Origin: Methanothrix thermoacetophila PT
Lineage (GTDB): Archaea; Halobacteriota; Methanosarcinia; Methanotrichales; Methanotrichaceae
Length of the DNA: 64,000 nt
Assembly: GCF_000014945.1 (NCBI RefSeq)
Contig: NC_008553.1
Coordinates: forward strand, 1,674,001 to 1,738,000
Reading direction: 5' to 3'
Shown here: positions 28,126-36,019 of the stretch, piece by piece
How positions within the stretch are numbered: position 1 is the stretch's first letter
How the letters are laid out: each line of letters starts with the position of its first letter
Notes under the pieces: generated by a model
The model's database searches: none
Told to the model about the DNA's origin: nothing
Seen by the model: the letters and a program-made list of their open reading frames with translations, nothing else
Program-made: the position numbers and the translations under genes

Positions 28126-28149
28126 GGAAAACCCGAAAGGGATCGCAAC
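28126..28149 (+). repeat. CRISPR-repeat-like element after cas6
   Basis: Ten bp after the cas6 stop, 23 nt starting GAAAACCCGA match the 3' part of the CRISPR repeat at 20 of 23 positions, in the same orientation. The stem CCC/GGG is kept while the loop changes from GATA to GAAA. A second CCCG-TC-GGGAT stem lies 66 nt downstream at 28198-28208, close to one repeat-spacer unit. It could be an array relic, a Cas6 target in its own 3' UTR, or a crRNA-like regulatory RNA. Confidence 0.7.
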
Positions 28150-28262
28150 AATCAACTCCAACCGTCACCAAGGCTCCACAATCGATATCGCTCTCTTCCC
28201 GTCGGGATGTGGGTGGATGCCAGGGCGGTTTTTGCAGCATCGGTTCTGCGCCTTTTTAGAAT

Positions 28263-28286
28263 GCCCTGGCCTTGAGAGACCAGGGC
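28263..28286 (+). other. Stem-loop before the DUF4064-like gene
   Basis: GCCCTGG and CCAGGGC pair across a 10-nt loop. It lies 20 nt before the start of the next gene and could end cas6-region transcription or act in the leader of that gene. Confidence 0.4.
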
Positions 28287-28306
28287 CTAAATAAGGTGGT
28301 GGATCT

Positions 28307-28666
28307 ATGAGCAGAAATGCTGAGCTTGCTTTGGGTATTGTGGGAGGACTGTTCGGAATACTGACCGGAATAATCGTCATGTTCATAGGAGGCATTGGCG
28401 GCGCGGTTGGCGCGGAGGGCGCTGAGACGGTGACCGTTCTGGGATTTGGTGCCATACTGTTCGGTATCATCGGCATCGTGGGTGGTGCGCTCGTGACGCA
28501 CAACCACAGAGCCGGAGGCGCACTGATGCTTCTCAGCGGAATACTCGGCTTCGTGACGACATCTGCTTTCTGGATCATCGCAGGACTCATACTGATCGCC
28601 GGTGGGATAATGGCACTGAGATCACAACCCACACCAGACCAGCGGAGCAGCGGGGCGGCTATATGA
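28307..28666 (+). CDS. Small four-helix membrane protein (DUF4064-like)
   Basis: 119 aa with four hydrophobic segments rich in Gly and Ile (near residues 7-30, 42-63, 70-85 and 88-107) and a short polar C-terminus. The pattern fits the uncharacterised DUF4064 family. GGTGGTGGATCT precedes the ATG. No functional prediction can be made. Confidence 0.65.
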   Translation: MSRNAELALGIVGGLFGILTGIIVMFIGGIGGAVGAEGAETVTVLGFGAILFGIIGIVGGALVTHNHRAGGALMLLSGILGFVTTSAFWIIAGLILIAGGIMALRSQPTPDQRSSGAAI

Positions 28667-28858
28667 TGTTGCCGCCGCGCATCCCCTATTACAAATCATG
28701 CGCTTCAGAGGTTGCCGGTTGTTACCGATTTTCCCGTCTCAAAGAAGGACATACAGCTTGGATATTGCACAGAGGGTCTCTGGTTGCGCTTGGAAGCAGA
28801 ACGACCGGAGCAGAAAAAAGACGTGTGAAAGATGCGATCCTTTACAGAAGTCCGGCGC

Positions 28859-29998
28859 TCACTCGCCAAGCAGCCGGTCCACGAGCCATACAGGATCGAA
28901 CTTGACGAGGTCCGGGTAGTCCTGGCCCACGCCCAGGAATATGATGGGCTTTCCTGTGACATGTGCGATAGATATCGCGGATCCGCCCTTCGCATCCGCA
29001 TCCGTCTTCGTCAGTATGGTGCCCGTGATGGGAACAGACTCGTTGAAGAGCCTGGCCCTCTCGACCGCGTCATTTCCGGCGATCGCCTCGTCCACGAATA
29101 TGAGCATGTCAGGCTTCGTCACCCTCACGATCTTCTTCATCTGGTCCATGAGGTTTATGTTCGTGTGAAGCCTGCCGGCAGTGTCTGCAAGCACGACATC
29201 CTTCTTATGGGCCTTCGCATACTCGATGGCATCGAATATGACGGCAGCCGGATCCCCGCCTGTCTTGTGCTTTATGACCTTGAGATCCAGGCGCTGTCCA
29301 TGGGTCTCGAGCTGCTCTATCGCCCCTGCCCTGAATGTATCGCCGGCCGCAAGAACCACAGAGTATCCTCTCTCTTTGAGATACCTGGCTACCTTCGCTA
29401 TGCTTGTGGTCTTGCCCGTGCCGTTGACCCCCACGAACAGGATCTTAACGGGCTTTGGGGTATTCTTTATGAACTCATCGAAGTCGAATACGTTCTTTGA
29501 TAATACCTTGAGAAGTGCCGCCCGGAGCGCGCTCTCGACCAGATCGCCTGTATCAGAGCCGATCTTCTTTTTGCTCCCCACCAGCGAGCTCTTCACGGAG
29601 CTCACGATCTCCTCTGCGACAGGCAGCGCGACATCGCTCTCGAGAAGCGCCATCTCCAGACCCCACAGGGGCTCCTCGAGATCTCTCTCGTCGATAATGA
29701 CCTCTCTCTCGAGGATCAGGGACTTGGCCTTATCGACGAGCGATATCTTGGGAGGCCGAACGGCCTCATGAACTGTCCCAGCCTGTGGCACCTGCGCGGC
29801 TGCTGATCTGTTCTCTGATGGGGCCTTTACGGAAAGCTCCGGCGACGCTGGTTTCGCAACCTGCTGCGCTGGCTGATGTGCTGCAGCAGTCTCCGATTTG
29901 TTGTCTATTATCGGTATGCTTCCCGCAGCCTTCTCCAGGATCCTGTTCGTTAAGGATTCCTTGAAGCCCGTGAGCTTCTCCTTGAGCTTATTGAACAA
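28859..29998 (-). CDS. ftsY: Signal recognition particle receptor FtsY
   Basis: About 379 aa. An Ala/Pro-rich acidic linker (residues about 30-95) precedes the N domain. The G domain has GVNGTGKTTSIAKVA (G1), GDTFRAGAIEQLE, DTAGR (G3) and TKTDADAKGG (G4). It docks SRP-ribosome complexes at the membrane. The TTG at 29998 gives MFNKLKEKLTGFK, a normal FtsY start; a GTG at 30013 is the alternative. It overlaps the prefoldin gene by 11 bp. Confidence 0.95.
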   Translation of the reverse strand: MFNKLKEKLTGFKESLTNRILEKAAGSIPIIDNKSETAAAHQPAQQVAKPASPELSVKAPSENRSAAAQVPQAGTVHEAVRPPKISLVDKAKSLILEREVIIDERDLEEPLWGLEMALLESDVALPVAEEIVSSVKSSLVGSKKKIGSDTGDLVESALRAALLKVLSKNVFDFDEFIKNTPKPVKILFVGVNGTGKTTSIAKVARYLKERGYSVVLAAGDTFRAGAIEQLETHGQRLDLKVIKHKTGGDPAAVIFDAIEYAKAHKKDVVLADTAGRLHTNINLMDQMKKIVRVTKPDMLIFVDEAIAGNDAVERARLFNESVPITGTILTKTDADAKGGSAISIAHVTGKPIIFLGVGQDYPDLVKFDPVWLVDRLLGE

Positions 29999-30449
29999 AC
30001 CCTTCGCTCCCACCCTGTTTCTGCAGCTCTCTTTCAAGCCTCTCAAGCGCAGCCTGGATCCTGGCCATCTCCTGCTCGATCTTAGCCAGCGCCTCGTTTA
30101 TCTTCTTCGAGCTCTCGGATATGGCGCTTCTCCTGGCCCTGAGCATCTCCATCGCCTCTTCAGCCGGCTTCTCTATGGAGACGCCACCGCCAACGTTAAC
30201 CACGACCCTGTCGGCTGAGGAGAGCTTTGCATAGGCGAACGATCCAGAGCCGATCGGGACCAGCATCTCCTGCCCCTCAGCCGCCTTGGAGAGGGCCCCT
30301 ATGGCGCTTATGGCTTTATCAAGCCCCTCTGCTGTCATCTGTATGAGGCCCAGCTCTCTCACGAGAGATTCTGCCTCCGCCTGGTACTGCTGGTATGCGA
30401 CTATGAGCTGGCGCGCCTGGTTTTCAGGCGACTGTGGCTTACCACTCAC
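29988..30449 (-). CDS. pfdA: Prefoldin subunit alpha
   Basis: 153 aa with N- and C-terminal coiled coils flanking a short beta hairpin (MLVPIGSGSFAYAKL, then VVVNVGGGVSIEK), the alpha-prefoldin pattern. The hexameric chaperone carries unfolded chains to the thermosome. The GTG start overlaps the L18a stop and has GAGGTGAGG upstream. Confidence 0.93.
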   Translation of the reverse strand: MSGKPQSPENQARQLIVAYQQYQAEAESLVRELGLIQMTAEGLDKAISAIGALSKAAEGQEMLVPIGSGSFAYAKLSSADRVVVNVGGGVSIEKPAEEAMEMLRARRSAISESSKKINEALAKIEQEMARIQAALERLERELQKQGGSEGFVQ

Positions 30450-30630
30450 CAGCCCTCACCTCATCGATTTTTATCAGGTTGCGCTTCAGGCCATGCTTGC
30501 TCCCCATCAGAGAGTATGCCCACTCGATGGCGACCCTCTCATTCGGGCAATCCAGAACCTTGGTGAACTTCTGCCATACATTGCCGATGAAGCTGGCCTT
30601 ATAACGACCGGTTACGATATATTTACCCAT
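30439..30630 (-). CDS. rpl18a: Large-subunit ribosomal protein L18a/LX
   Basis: 63 aa: MGKYIVTGRYKASFIG, then LIKIDEVRAGEW at the end, as in archaeal LX. The ATG at 30630 has GGAGTG upstream, so the in-frame GTG at 30639 is not used. It lies between aIF6 and prefoldin, its usual archaeal neighbours. Confidence 0.93.
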   Translation of the reverse strand: MGKYIVTGRYKASFIGNVWQKFTKVLDCPNERVAIEWAYSLMGSKHGLKRNLIKIDEVRAGEW

Positions 30631-30635
30631 ATCAA

Positions 30636-31301
30636 TCACTCCAGAAATCCGAGAGCATCCTCAATCCTGCCAAGCTCTGGGCCTGTTGTCTCGAGACCTG
30701 CCATGTAGCCCCGACTATTCGCCAGCAGCCCGGAGCCGACGAGCGGAGAGCCGAAGTTTACCGTGCCGACATCGACTGGAAGCCCGAAGAGATCCTCAAG
30801 CACCTTTATCTCATCTGCAGATATCCTCGGATGCGCCAGTATGCCCTTGTTAGTTACTACAGCCGTCATTCCGACGGTCTTCAGCCCACCTATGGTGCCC
30901 CTGCGCACAACAACACCAAGTGTCTCTGAGATGATCTCACATGCGATGTCGCTGAGACCGGGATGGACGAGCGCAGCATTATCATTTGCCAGTATAACAT
31001 TTCCAGCAGCGGTTATCTTCCCCGGCAGCCTTGCAACCCTGCCATGCTCCTCGAGCACCCTGATCTCGTCGTCTGTGGCATATCTCGTTACCACGAACCC
31101 CTCGGAATTCGCGCATATCAGAGAGCCGAGCACAGAGCTGCTGCCGATGACGGTGACCACTGGTTCAACATCCAGGCCTGCGCTGAGCATCTCCACGCTC
31201 CGCTCGCTCGCCTCCGGCGGCACCAGCACGAGCGACTCGGTGCACCTGGCAAATACCCCCAGGAGGGAGCTTCCAGCGACCTGTGTGCGTCTATCTGCCA
31301 C
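30636..31301 (-). CDS. eif6: Translation initiation factor 6
   Basis: 221 aa in the pentein fold of five repeated units (GVFARCTES, GSLICANSEGFVV, LANDNAALVHPGL, VTNKGILAHPRIS, GSGLLANSRGYMAG). It keeps 50S and 30S subunits apart. The GTG at 31301 is chosen: it gives the normal 220-aa length and has GGCGGAG upstream, whereas the ATG at 31328 lies well inside the L31e gene. Confidence 0.95.
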   Translation of the reverse strand: MADRRTQVAGSSLLGVFARCTESLVLVPPEASERSVEMLSAGLDVEPVVTVIGSSSVLGSLICANSEGFVVTRYATDDEIRVLEEHGRVARLPGKITAAGNVILANDNAALVHPGLSDIACEIISETLGVVVRRGTIGGLKTVGMTAVVTNKGILAHPRISADEIKVLEDLFGLPVDVGTVNFGSPLVGSGLLANSRGYMAGLETTGPELGRIEDALGFLE

Positions 31302-31554
31302 CTGCGAACTCCGCCTCAACTCTGCCATCGTCGGATTTTACCGCCTTAACCCTGATCCTGCAGGGGGGCTTCTCATTGCTCCTGGCCCAGATCATCTCAT
31401 TCAGGGTGTTATCTATACTGATCTTATCCAGCGGGGCCTTCATGTGCCTGGAGAGATAGCTCTTCAGCTCTGAGACCGCCCTTTTCGCCCTTCTCCACCT
31501 CGGCACACGCTTGACATGCCTCAGTGGAACTGTGTATATCTGCTCAACCACCAT
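31291..31554 (-). CDS. rpl31e: Large-subunit ribosomal protein L31e
   Basis: 87 aa: MVVEQIYTVPLRHVKRVPRW and a basic middle, standard archaeal L31e. Six bp downstream of L39e in the same operon and overlapping aIF6. Confidence 0.95.
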   Translation of the reverse strand: MVVEQIYTVPLRHVKRVPRWRRAKRAVSELKSYLSRHMKAPLDKISIDNTLNEMIWARSNEKPPCRIRVKAVKSDDGRVEAEFAGGR

Positions 31555-31560
31555 AAACGC

Positions 31561-31710
31561 TCACTCCAACGAGCTCCTTCTCCAGTGGCGCCTCTTCGGG
31601 TGTGACACAACCCTCCGCTTCGTCTTCATTATGACCCAGAGAGGCACCCTCTGGTTCTGCCTAAGAGCCTTGGCAAGCCGTATCTTCTTCGGCTTCATCT
31701 TCTTGCTCAA
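31561..31710 (-). CDS. rpl39e: Large-subunit ribosomal protein L39e
   Basis: 49 aa, very basic. It reads [20 protein letters not shown], then [10 protein letters not shown] and HPKRRHWRR, the invariant L39e core lining the exit tunnel. The start is TTG (31710-31708), overlapping the TGA of the upstream PP-loop gene; starting at the ATG at 31698 would lose the conserved MSKK head. Confidence 0.94.
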   Translation of the reverse strand: MSKKMKPKKIRLAKALRQNQRVPLWVIMKTKRRVVSHPKRRHWRRSSLE

Positions 31711-32306
31711 AACAACTTCCTCCGAACAACTCTGGAATGCGTGTGATTTGCAGGGAATATCCTGTCGACCTCGCTCTGGCCGTACCGCTCTGCGAGCGCA
31801 TATCTCAGGCCGACCTCAAAATCAGAGGCCGGATACCTGTCGCTTGGCAGCACCTCGAACTCGAGGTACCTGCTGGCCATCTCGTTTATAGCCCTCCAGC
31901 CCCAACCTGCGAGCGGTCTTAGATAGTGCATCCTGTGCCTGTCCTCCAGGCTCCTTATGGAGCTTGCGGTCATGACCGGAGCTCTATCGTCCCTGCGTGT
32001 GCCGTCTGCGACATACTCGCAGCTCTCCGCGAGGAGCTCGACAGCGCACATGTGGACGTAGTTAAGGGCATTGTTTGGGTACCCATCCCTCCGGAGCATC
32101 TCAAGGCCTGTCTCCAGAACCTCCTCGTCCAGGATCTCGACCCGATGGGGATGGCCTATAGCCCTAGCTGCCCTTGCAGCCACCTCCCATGCCCTGTCCT
32201 GCCCGAAGCTGAACGTCACAAGCTCGATCTCATCGAAGAACGGCTCAAGCAGTATCGCGGTAAGCCCGCTATCCTTCCCACCGCTGAACAGAGTGGTTAC
32301 CTTCAT
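31707..32306 (-). CDS. PP-loop ATP pyrophosphatase family protein
   Basis: About 199 aa. [17 protein letters not shown] at the N-terminus is the PP-loop of adenylating, N-type ATP pyrophosphatases. Family members act in tRNA thiolation or amidation; no second diagnostic domain is present. It is an established member of this archaeal ribosomal operon, so a role in tRNA or ribosome maturation is likely. A TTG at 32312 overlapping the PDCD5 stop is an alternative start. Confidence 0.8.
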   Translation of the reverse strand: MKVTTLFSGGKDSGLTAILLEPFFDEIELVTFSFGQDRAWEVAARAARAIGHPHRVEILDEEVLETGLEMLRRDGYPNNALNYVHMCAVELLAESCEYVADGTRRDDRAPVMTASSIRSLEDRHRMHYLRPLAGWGWRAINEMASRYLEFEVLPSDRYPASDFEVGLRYALAERYGQSEVDRIFPANHTHSRVVRRKLF

Positions 32307-32308
32307 AC

Positions 32309-32647
32309 TCAAATCCGCCGGATCTTGATATCCCTCTTCTTCGGCTGGGCCTGTTTGAGTATGGCCTTCAGCTGCTCATCTGTTATCGCTGACCTTATGC
32401 GCCCGCTCTGGGCGAGCATGATAAGCTGGGCCTCTATCTGAGCTACAAACTCAGGCCTCGTCATGCGGATGCTGCTCAGCCGCTCTCTGGCCTCGGGCGT
32501 GAGTATGGCCCTGAGTATCGCCTGTTTCTTGGCCTCGAGCTCCTGCTGCATCTGCTCCTGCTGCGCTGCATACAGCTGGGATTCAAGCTGCCGTCTCTGC
32601 AGCTCCTCAAGCTTCTTGCGTCTCAGATCTGCCAGCTCATCGTCCAT
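32309..32647 (-). CDS. PDCD5/TFAR19-related DNA-binding protein
   Basis: 112 aa. The N-terminal helix is rich in Gln, Glu and Arg ([20 protein letters not shown]). [19 protein letters not shown] is the family signature and the tail [10 protein letters not shown] is typical. It binds nucleic acid and is conserved between S19e and the ribosomal genes in archaea; its exact role is open. Confidence 0.93.
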   Translation of the reverse strand: MDDELADLRRKKLEELQRRQLESQLYAAQQEQMQQELEAKKQAILRAILTPEARERLSSIRMTRPEFVAQIEAQLIMLAQSGRIRSAITDEQLKAILKQAQPKKRDIKIRRI

Positions 32648-32650
32648 GTC

Positions 32651-33100
32651 TCAATACCTCGCCAGTTCGGGGATCTTCTCCACCAGTCTCATCTTGACCT
32701 TGTGGGCGATATTGTCCAGAAAGGCCTGTCCCTCAGGGGTAATATGTCTGCCGTCCTTCTGCTTCTTGACGTATCCTGCCTTTTCAAGTTGCTGCAGCGC
32801 TTCTCTGATAATAGAGCCGCTTCCCTTGACCGTCCTGCCTGTGACCACCCGGTTCTTGGTCTTTCCACCGTAGTGCGTCCTGAGCCTGGACACGCCCACT
32901 GGCCCGTCGACATAGACATGGCGGAGTACCGATGCACATCTCACGTACCACCAGTCAGCATTGCTGGGTGGCATCTCCGTATGCACTCCAGTCTTCACAT
33001 ACGCGGCCCATGCAGGCGGCGTGATCTTGCCGCTCGCCTTCAGCTCCTCAGCAACCGCGTTTATCAGATCAGCTGGAGGCACATCATAAACAGTTGTCAA
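32651..33100 (-). CDS. rps19e: Small-subunit ribosomal protein S19e
   Basis: 149 aa. MTTVYDVPPADLINAVAEEL is the normal N-terminus if the TTG at 33100 starts the protein; a TTG at 33109 sits only two nt from GGAGG. WWYVRCASVLRHVY and HYGGKTKNR are conserved in S19e. First gene of the operon running to ftsY. Confidence 0.93.
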   Translation of the reverse strand: MTTVYDVPPADLINAVAEELKASGKITPPAWAAYVKTGVHTEMPPSNADWWYVRCASVLRHVYVDGPVGVSRLRTHYGGKTKNRVVTGRTVKGSGSIIREALQQLEKAGYVKKQKDGRHITPEGQAFLDNIAHKVKMRLVEKIPELARY

Positions 33101-33154
33101 ATCCTTCAATCCTCCACGATGATAAGGAACGGACCAGGAAACTTAAAAACAAAA

Positions 33155-33166
33155 CAAGTATAAATG
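33155..33166 (-). promoter_or_regulatory. TATA box of the S19e-ftsY operon
   Basis: On the minus strand GCATTTATACTTG reads as an archaeal TATA box about 60 nt before the S19e start. The rest of the 265-bp gap to hdrB (33101-33365) shows no gene. Confidence 0.55.
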
Positions 33167-33365
33167 CTTTTTCCGTAGCCACTGGGCCTCTCCGGATGGG
33201 CATTTTGCGATACGGGATCGATAAGCAATTCGGCCCGTGTCCATGTAAACTGATTGGGTGCATGGAAAGCGGGAACCTCCTCAGAAGAAGTGGCTGACGC
33301 ACCTCGTCTGCGTGAAGAGATAAATCGATGGGGCAGAGATCCCGCCGCTCTTATGGGGGTGGCAT

Positions 33366-34211
33366 TCAATCCGCTGTCACGCTCTGATACACCCTTTCAA
33401 GGAGTGGCAGAGGGGAGATGCTGTTCATCTCCAGGGCTAGCTCGTCAGGACCCAGCCCGAGTGCGATGCCGGCAAGCTGTGTGACGTAGAGCACGGGAAT
33501 CCTGAGATCAACACCATATCGCCGTTCGATCGCGCCCTGCTTCGCATCCAGCATGAGATGACAGAGCGGGCACACTGCCATGATCGCATCAGCGCCAGCC
33601 CGCTTCGCGCTCATGAGTACGTGATATGCGCTCTCCAGTGCCGCCCCCTCTCTGGGCATGAATATGGGGCCGCCACAGCAGAGCATCTTGAGCGGCGACT
33701 CAACAGGCTCAGCGCCCAGCATCCTGACCAGTTTCTCAAGCACCTCTGGATGCTCCGGGCTGTCGATACCGTTTCCGGGTCTGGTGAGAAGGCAGCCGTA
33801 GTATGGCGAGACCTTGAGACCGCTTAGCTTTACTGGGAGCTTTACGTTCGGGAGATGTTCAGAGAGCATCTCAACAACATGCATGACCTTCGCGCCTTTG
33901 TATTCTCTCTCCAGAACAGAGTTCACGCGCGTGCGCAGGCCGTTATCCTCGAGCCGGCGAATCGCTGTGCGGAGGTTGCTGTAGCATATGGAGCATGTTG
34001 ACATGACCGGCAGCTCGCTCTGTGTGAGATTCCTGGCAGCCAGAGCGACGGAGATCGTCTCGTTTGACACGTGTGTTGCTCCGCAGCAGCTCCAGTCCTC
34101 CAGCTCGATCAGCTCGATTCCAAGCGCCCTTGCAACTGATCTGGTGGAGATATCGTATTCGCGCCCTGTCGCCTTCGATACGCAGCCAGGGTAGTATGCG
34201 ATCTCACTCAT
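33366..34211 (-). CDS. hdrB: Heterodisulfide reductase subunit B
   Basis: 281 aa with two CCG domains (WSCCGATH and MLCCGGPI), plus further Cys in YPGC, STCSICY and AVCPLC. These bind the non-cubane [4Fe-4S] pair that splits CoM-S-S-CoB. The ATG at 34211 lies in the hdrC stop region and gives MSEIAYYPGCVS, the usual start; the upstream frame to 34244 is rejected. Confidence 0.95.
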   Translation of the reverse strand: MSEIAYYPGCVSKATGREYDISTRSVARALGIELIELEDWSCCGATHVSNETISVALAARNLTQSELPVMSTCSICYSNLRTAIRRLEDNGLRTRVNSVLEREYKGAKVMHVVEMLSEHLPNVKLPVKLSGLKVSPYYGCLLTRPGNGIDSPEHPEVLEKLVRMLGAEPVESPLKMLCCGGPIFMPREGAALESAYHVLMSAKRAGADAIMAVCPLCHLMLDAKQGAIERRYGVDLRIPVLYVTQLAGIALGLGPDELALEMNSISPLPLLERVYQSVTAD

Positions 34212-34728
34212 TCTCAAACTCCCTGAAGATGCGCTGGATCTCATCCATGCCCTTTACCATTCCTGGATCCAGCGATACCTTGCCTCTGCTGAGGAGCTCT
34301 ATACCCATCTCCATTATCGGAACCGCTGCATCCGGATTCCTGAGCGCGTATGCAGCCGAGAGCAGAACTTCGGATACCCTGCCCCTGCTCCTGATCTGAT
34401 CCATGAAGACTCTTTCAAAGGATGCATCTCTGCTGCTGATCCCCTCACGCTCGCAGATATTCCTCAATGCGGAGACAACCGCCTTCGGCCTTATCCCCCT
34501 GGGGCATCTGACCGTGCATAAGAGACATGATGTGCATAGCCATATGGATTCGCTGGCAAGCGCCTCTCTCTTTCTTCCCTCAAGAACCAGCCTGATCAGC
34601 TTTCGTATGCTATTGTCCATCAGATGGGCTGTGGAGCAGCTCGATGAGCATGTGCCGCACTGGATGCAGGTCCTGATCTCCTCGCCCGCGAGCTTGATTA
34701 CCTCCTCTGTGAACCCCTCTCCATCCAT
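34204..34728 (-). CDS. hdrC: Heterodisulfide reductase subunit C
   Basis: 174 aa. CIQCGTCSSSCSTAHLMD and CTSCLLCTVRCPRGI are two [4Fe-4S] ferredoxin motifs in the HdrC arrangement. It relays electrons from HdrA to HdrB. It overlaps hdrB by 8 bp and abuts the polyferredoxin gene by one base. Confidence 0.95.
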   Translation of the reverse strand: MDGEGFTEEVIKLAGEEIRTCIQCGTCSSSCSTAHLMDNSIRKLIRLVLEGRKREALASESIWLCTSCLLCTVRCPRGIRPKAVVSALRNICEREGISSRDASFERVFMDQIRSRGRVSEVLLSAAYALRNPDAAVPIMEMGIELLSRGKVSLDPGMVKGMDEIQRIFREFENE

Positions 34729-36017
34729 CAGGCCCCCTCCTGAGCAATCCTGGATGCGATCTTTCTCCGCGCCTCCTCGACAGGCGCCCTCTCCCAGAGG
34801 TACCTGACCTTCGGCTTCCTCATCGCCTCGTCTATTCTCGCAAGAGCCTCATCGATCCGCCTGAGAAGCTCCGGATCGCGCGGTGGCGCTTCTATCTTCG
34901 GCGGTGGCGGTCTCTCGACAGCCGGAGGCATCAACGTTCCTGATACATCATATCTTCTCTTCTCGCCTGTGAGTATCGCGTTTATCGCATCCCGCCACTC
35001 TGAGGCCCAAGGCGTCTCCTTTATCGGGGTGTGAGAGACCTTCGTCCTTGTCACGTCTATACCGAAGAGGTGGCATGCCCTGGAGCAGGCTCCGCAGAGG
35101 ATGCACTGATCCTCTACGACTCCGATTCTGCCCTGGTCATCGACGTACCAGCAATCTGCGGGACAGACATTGAAGCAGCCGTGACATCCAACCGGATCGC
35201 ATTTCGCCAGGCGATCTCTTACAAGCCTGATCTCACCCTCAAAAGGCCTGATGACATCCATCGCCTCGTACGGGCAGACTATAGCGCACCTGCCGCATCC
35301 GATGCATCTCTCCTGATCCACATCAATGCTCCCTTTGAGATCAAGGGTTGCATCAAGGGGATCCCCCTTTACAGATATCGCCTCCTCAGGGCATATGCCC
35401 ACGCACAGCCCGCAGTAGTCGCAGAGATCCTCATCTATGAGAAGCTGCTCATATGGTCTGAGATCCCTCGGATCCTTCTCCCTTTCGAGAAGCACAAACG
35501 CCTTGCAGAACCTGGCGCATATCCCGCAGAGGTTGCATTTTTCTCTGTCGACAGAGATCTCTCCCTCAATGCCCTCTCTGAGAGGCCCGAAGTCCTCTCT
35601 GGTTTTGTTAAACACAACGGTTATCGCCTCAGTCGGGCACACAGGCTCGCATAATGTGCATGGCAGGCACCTCTCGTTCGGCTCTGCCTTCCTGAGAAGC
35701 CGCGGGTACCGGTCATCGGTCTTTATATCAACATCGTTTACAGTGAACCTGTACGCGTTCACAGGACAGAAGTTCGCGCACATCCCGCAGAAGACGCATG
35801 CATCCAGATCTATCAGCACTGGCGGGGCATCCAGGCCTGTTGCTATCTCCAGGATAGGGCCTGACTGCAGGGCCTTGGTCGGGCAGAGTGATACGCAGAT
35901 GGCGCACCCGTTGCAGATCTTGTAATCGTAGTCCAGGATCTTTGTGATATCCCCGCTCCTCTGCCTGCATATTATGTGAGAGCCCTCTACTTCCATATCC
36001 TTCTCTATTTCCAGCAT
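34728..36017 (-). CDS. Polyferredoxin with eight [4Fe-4S] motifs (FwdF-like)
   Basis: 429 aa. Eight Cys clusters can be read: CNGCAICVSLCP, CVFCGMCANFCP, CLPCTLCEPVCP, CNLCGICARFC, CDYCGLCVGICP, CIGCGRCAIVCP, a spaced CDPVGCHGCFNVCP and CILCGACSRAC. The C-terminal 100 residues are Pro-rich then helical and charged. It resembles FwdF of formylmethanofuran dehydrogenase, but sits between hdrA and hdrC, so it may be a wire joining Hdr to a ferredoxin or formylmethanofuran module. Confidence 0.85.
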   Translation of the reverse strand: MLEIEKDMEVEGSHIICRQRSGDITKILDYDYKICNGCAICVSLCPTKALQSGPILEIATGLDAPPVLIDLDACVFCGMCANFCPVNAYRFTVNDVDIKTDDRYPRLLRKAEPNERCLPCTLCEPVCPTEAITVVFNKTREDFGPLREGIEGEISVDREKCNLCGICARFCKAFVLLEREKDPRDLRPYEQLLIDEDLCDYCGLCVGICPEEAISVKGDPLDATLDLKGSIDVDQERCIGCGRCAIVCPYEAMDVIRPFEGEIRLVRDRLAKCDPVGCHGCFNVCPADCWYVDDQGRIGVVEDQCILCGACSRACHLFGIDVTRTKVSHTPIKETPWASEWRDAINAILTGEKRRYDVSGTLMPPAVERPPPPKIEAPPRDPELLRRIDEALARIDEAMRKPKVRYLWERAPVEEARRKIASRIAQEGA

Positions 36018-36019
36018 GC

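Noticed and set aside
33167-33365. Possible C/D box RNA before hdrB
   Set aside because: CTGA and TGA-like boxes are present but spacing and terminal stem do not fit.
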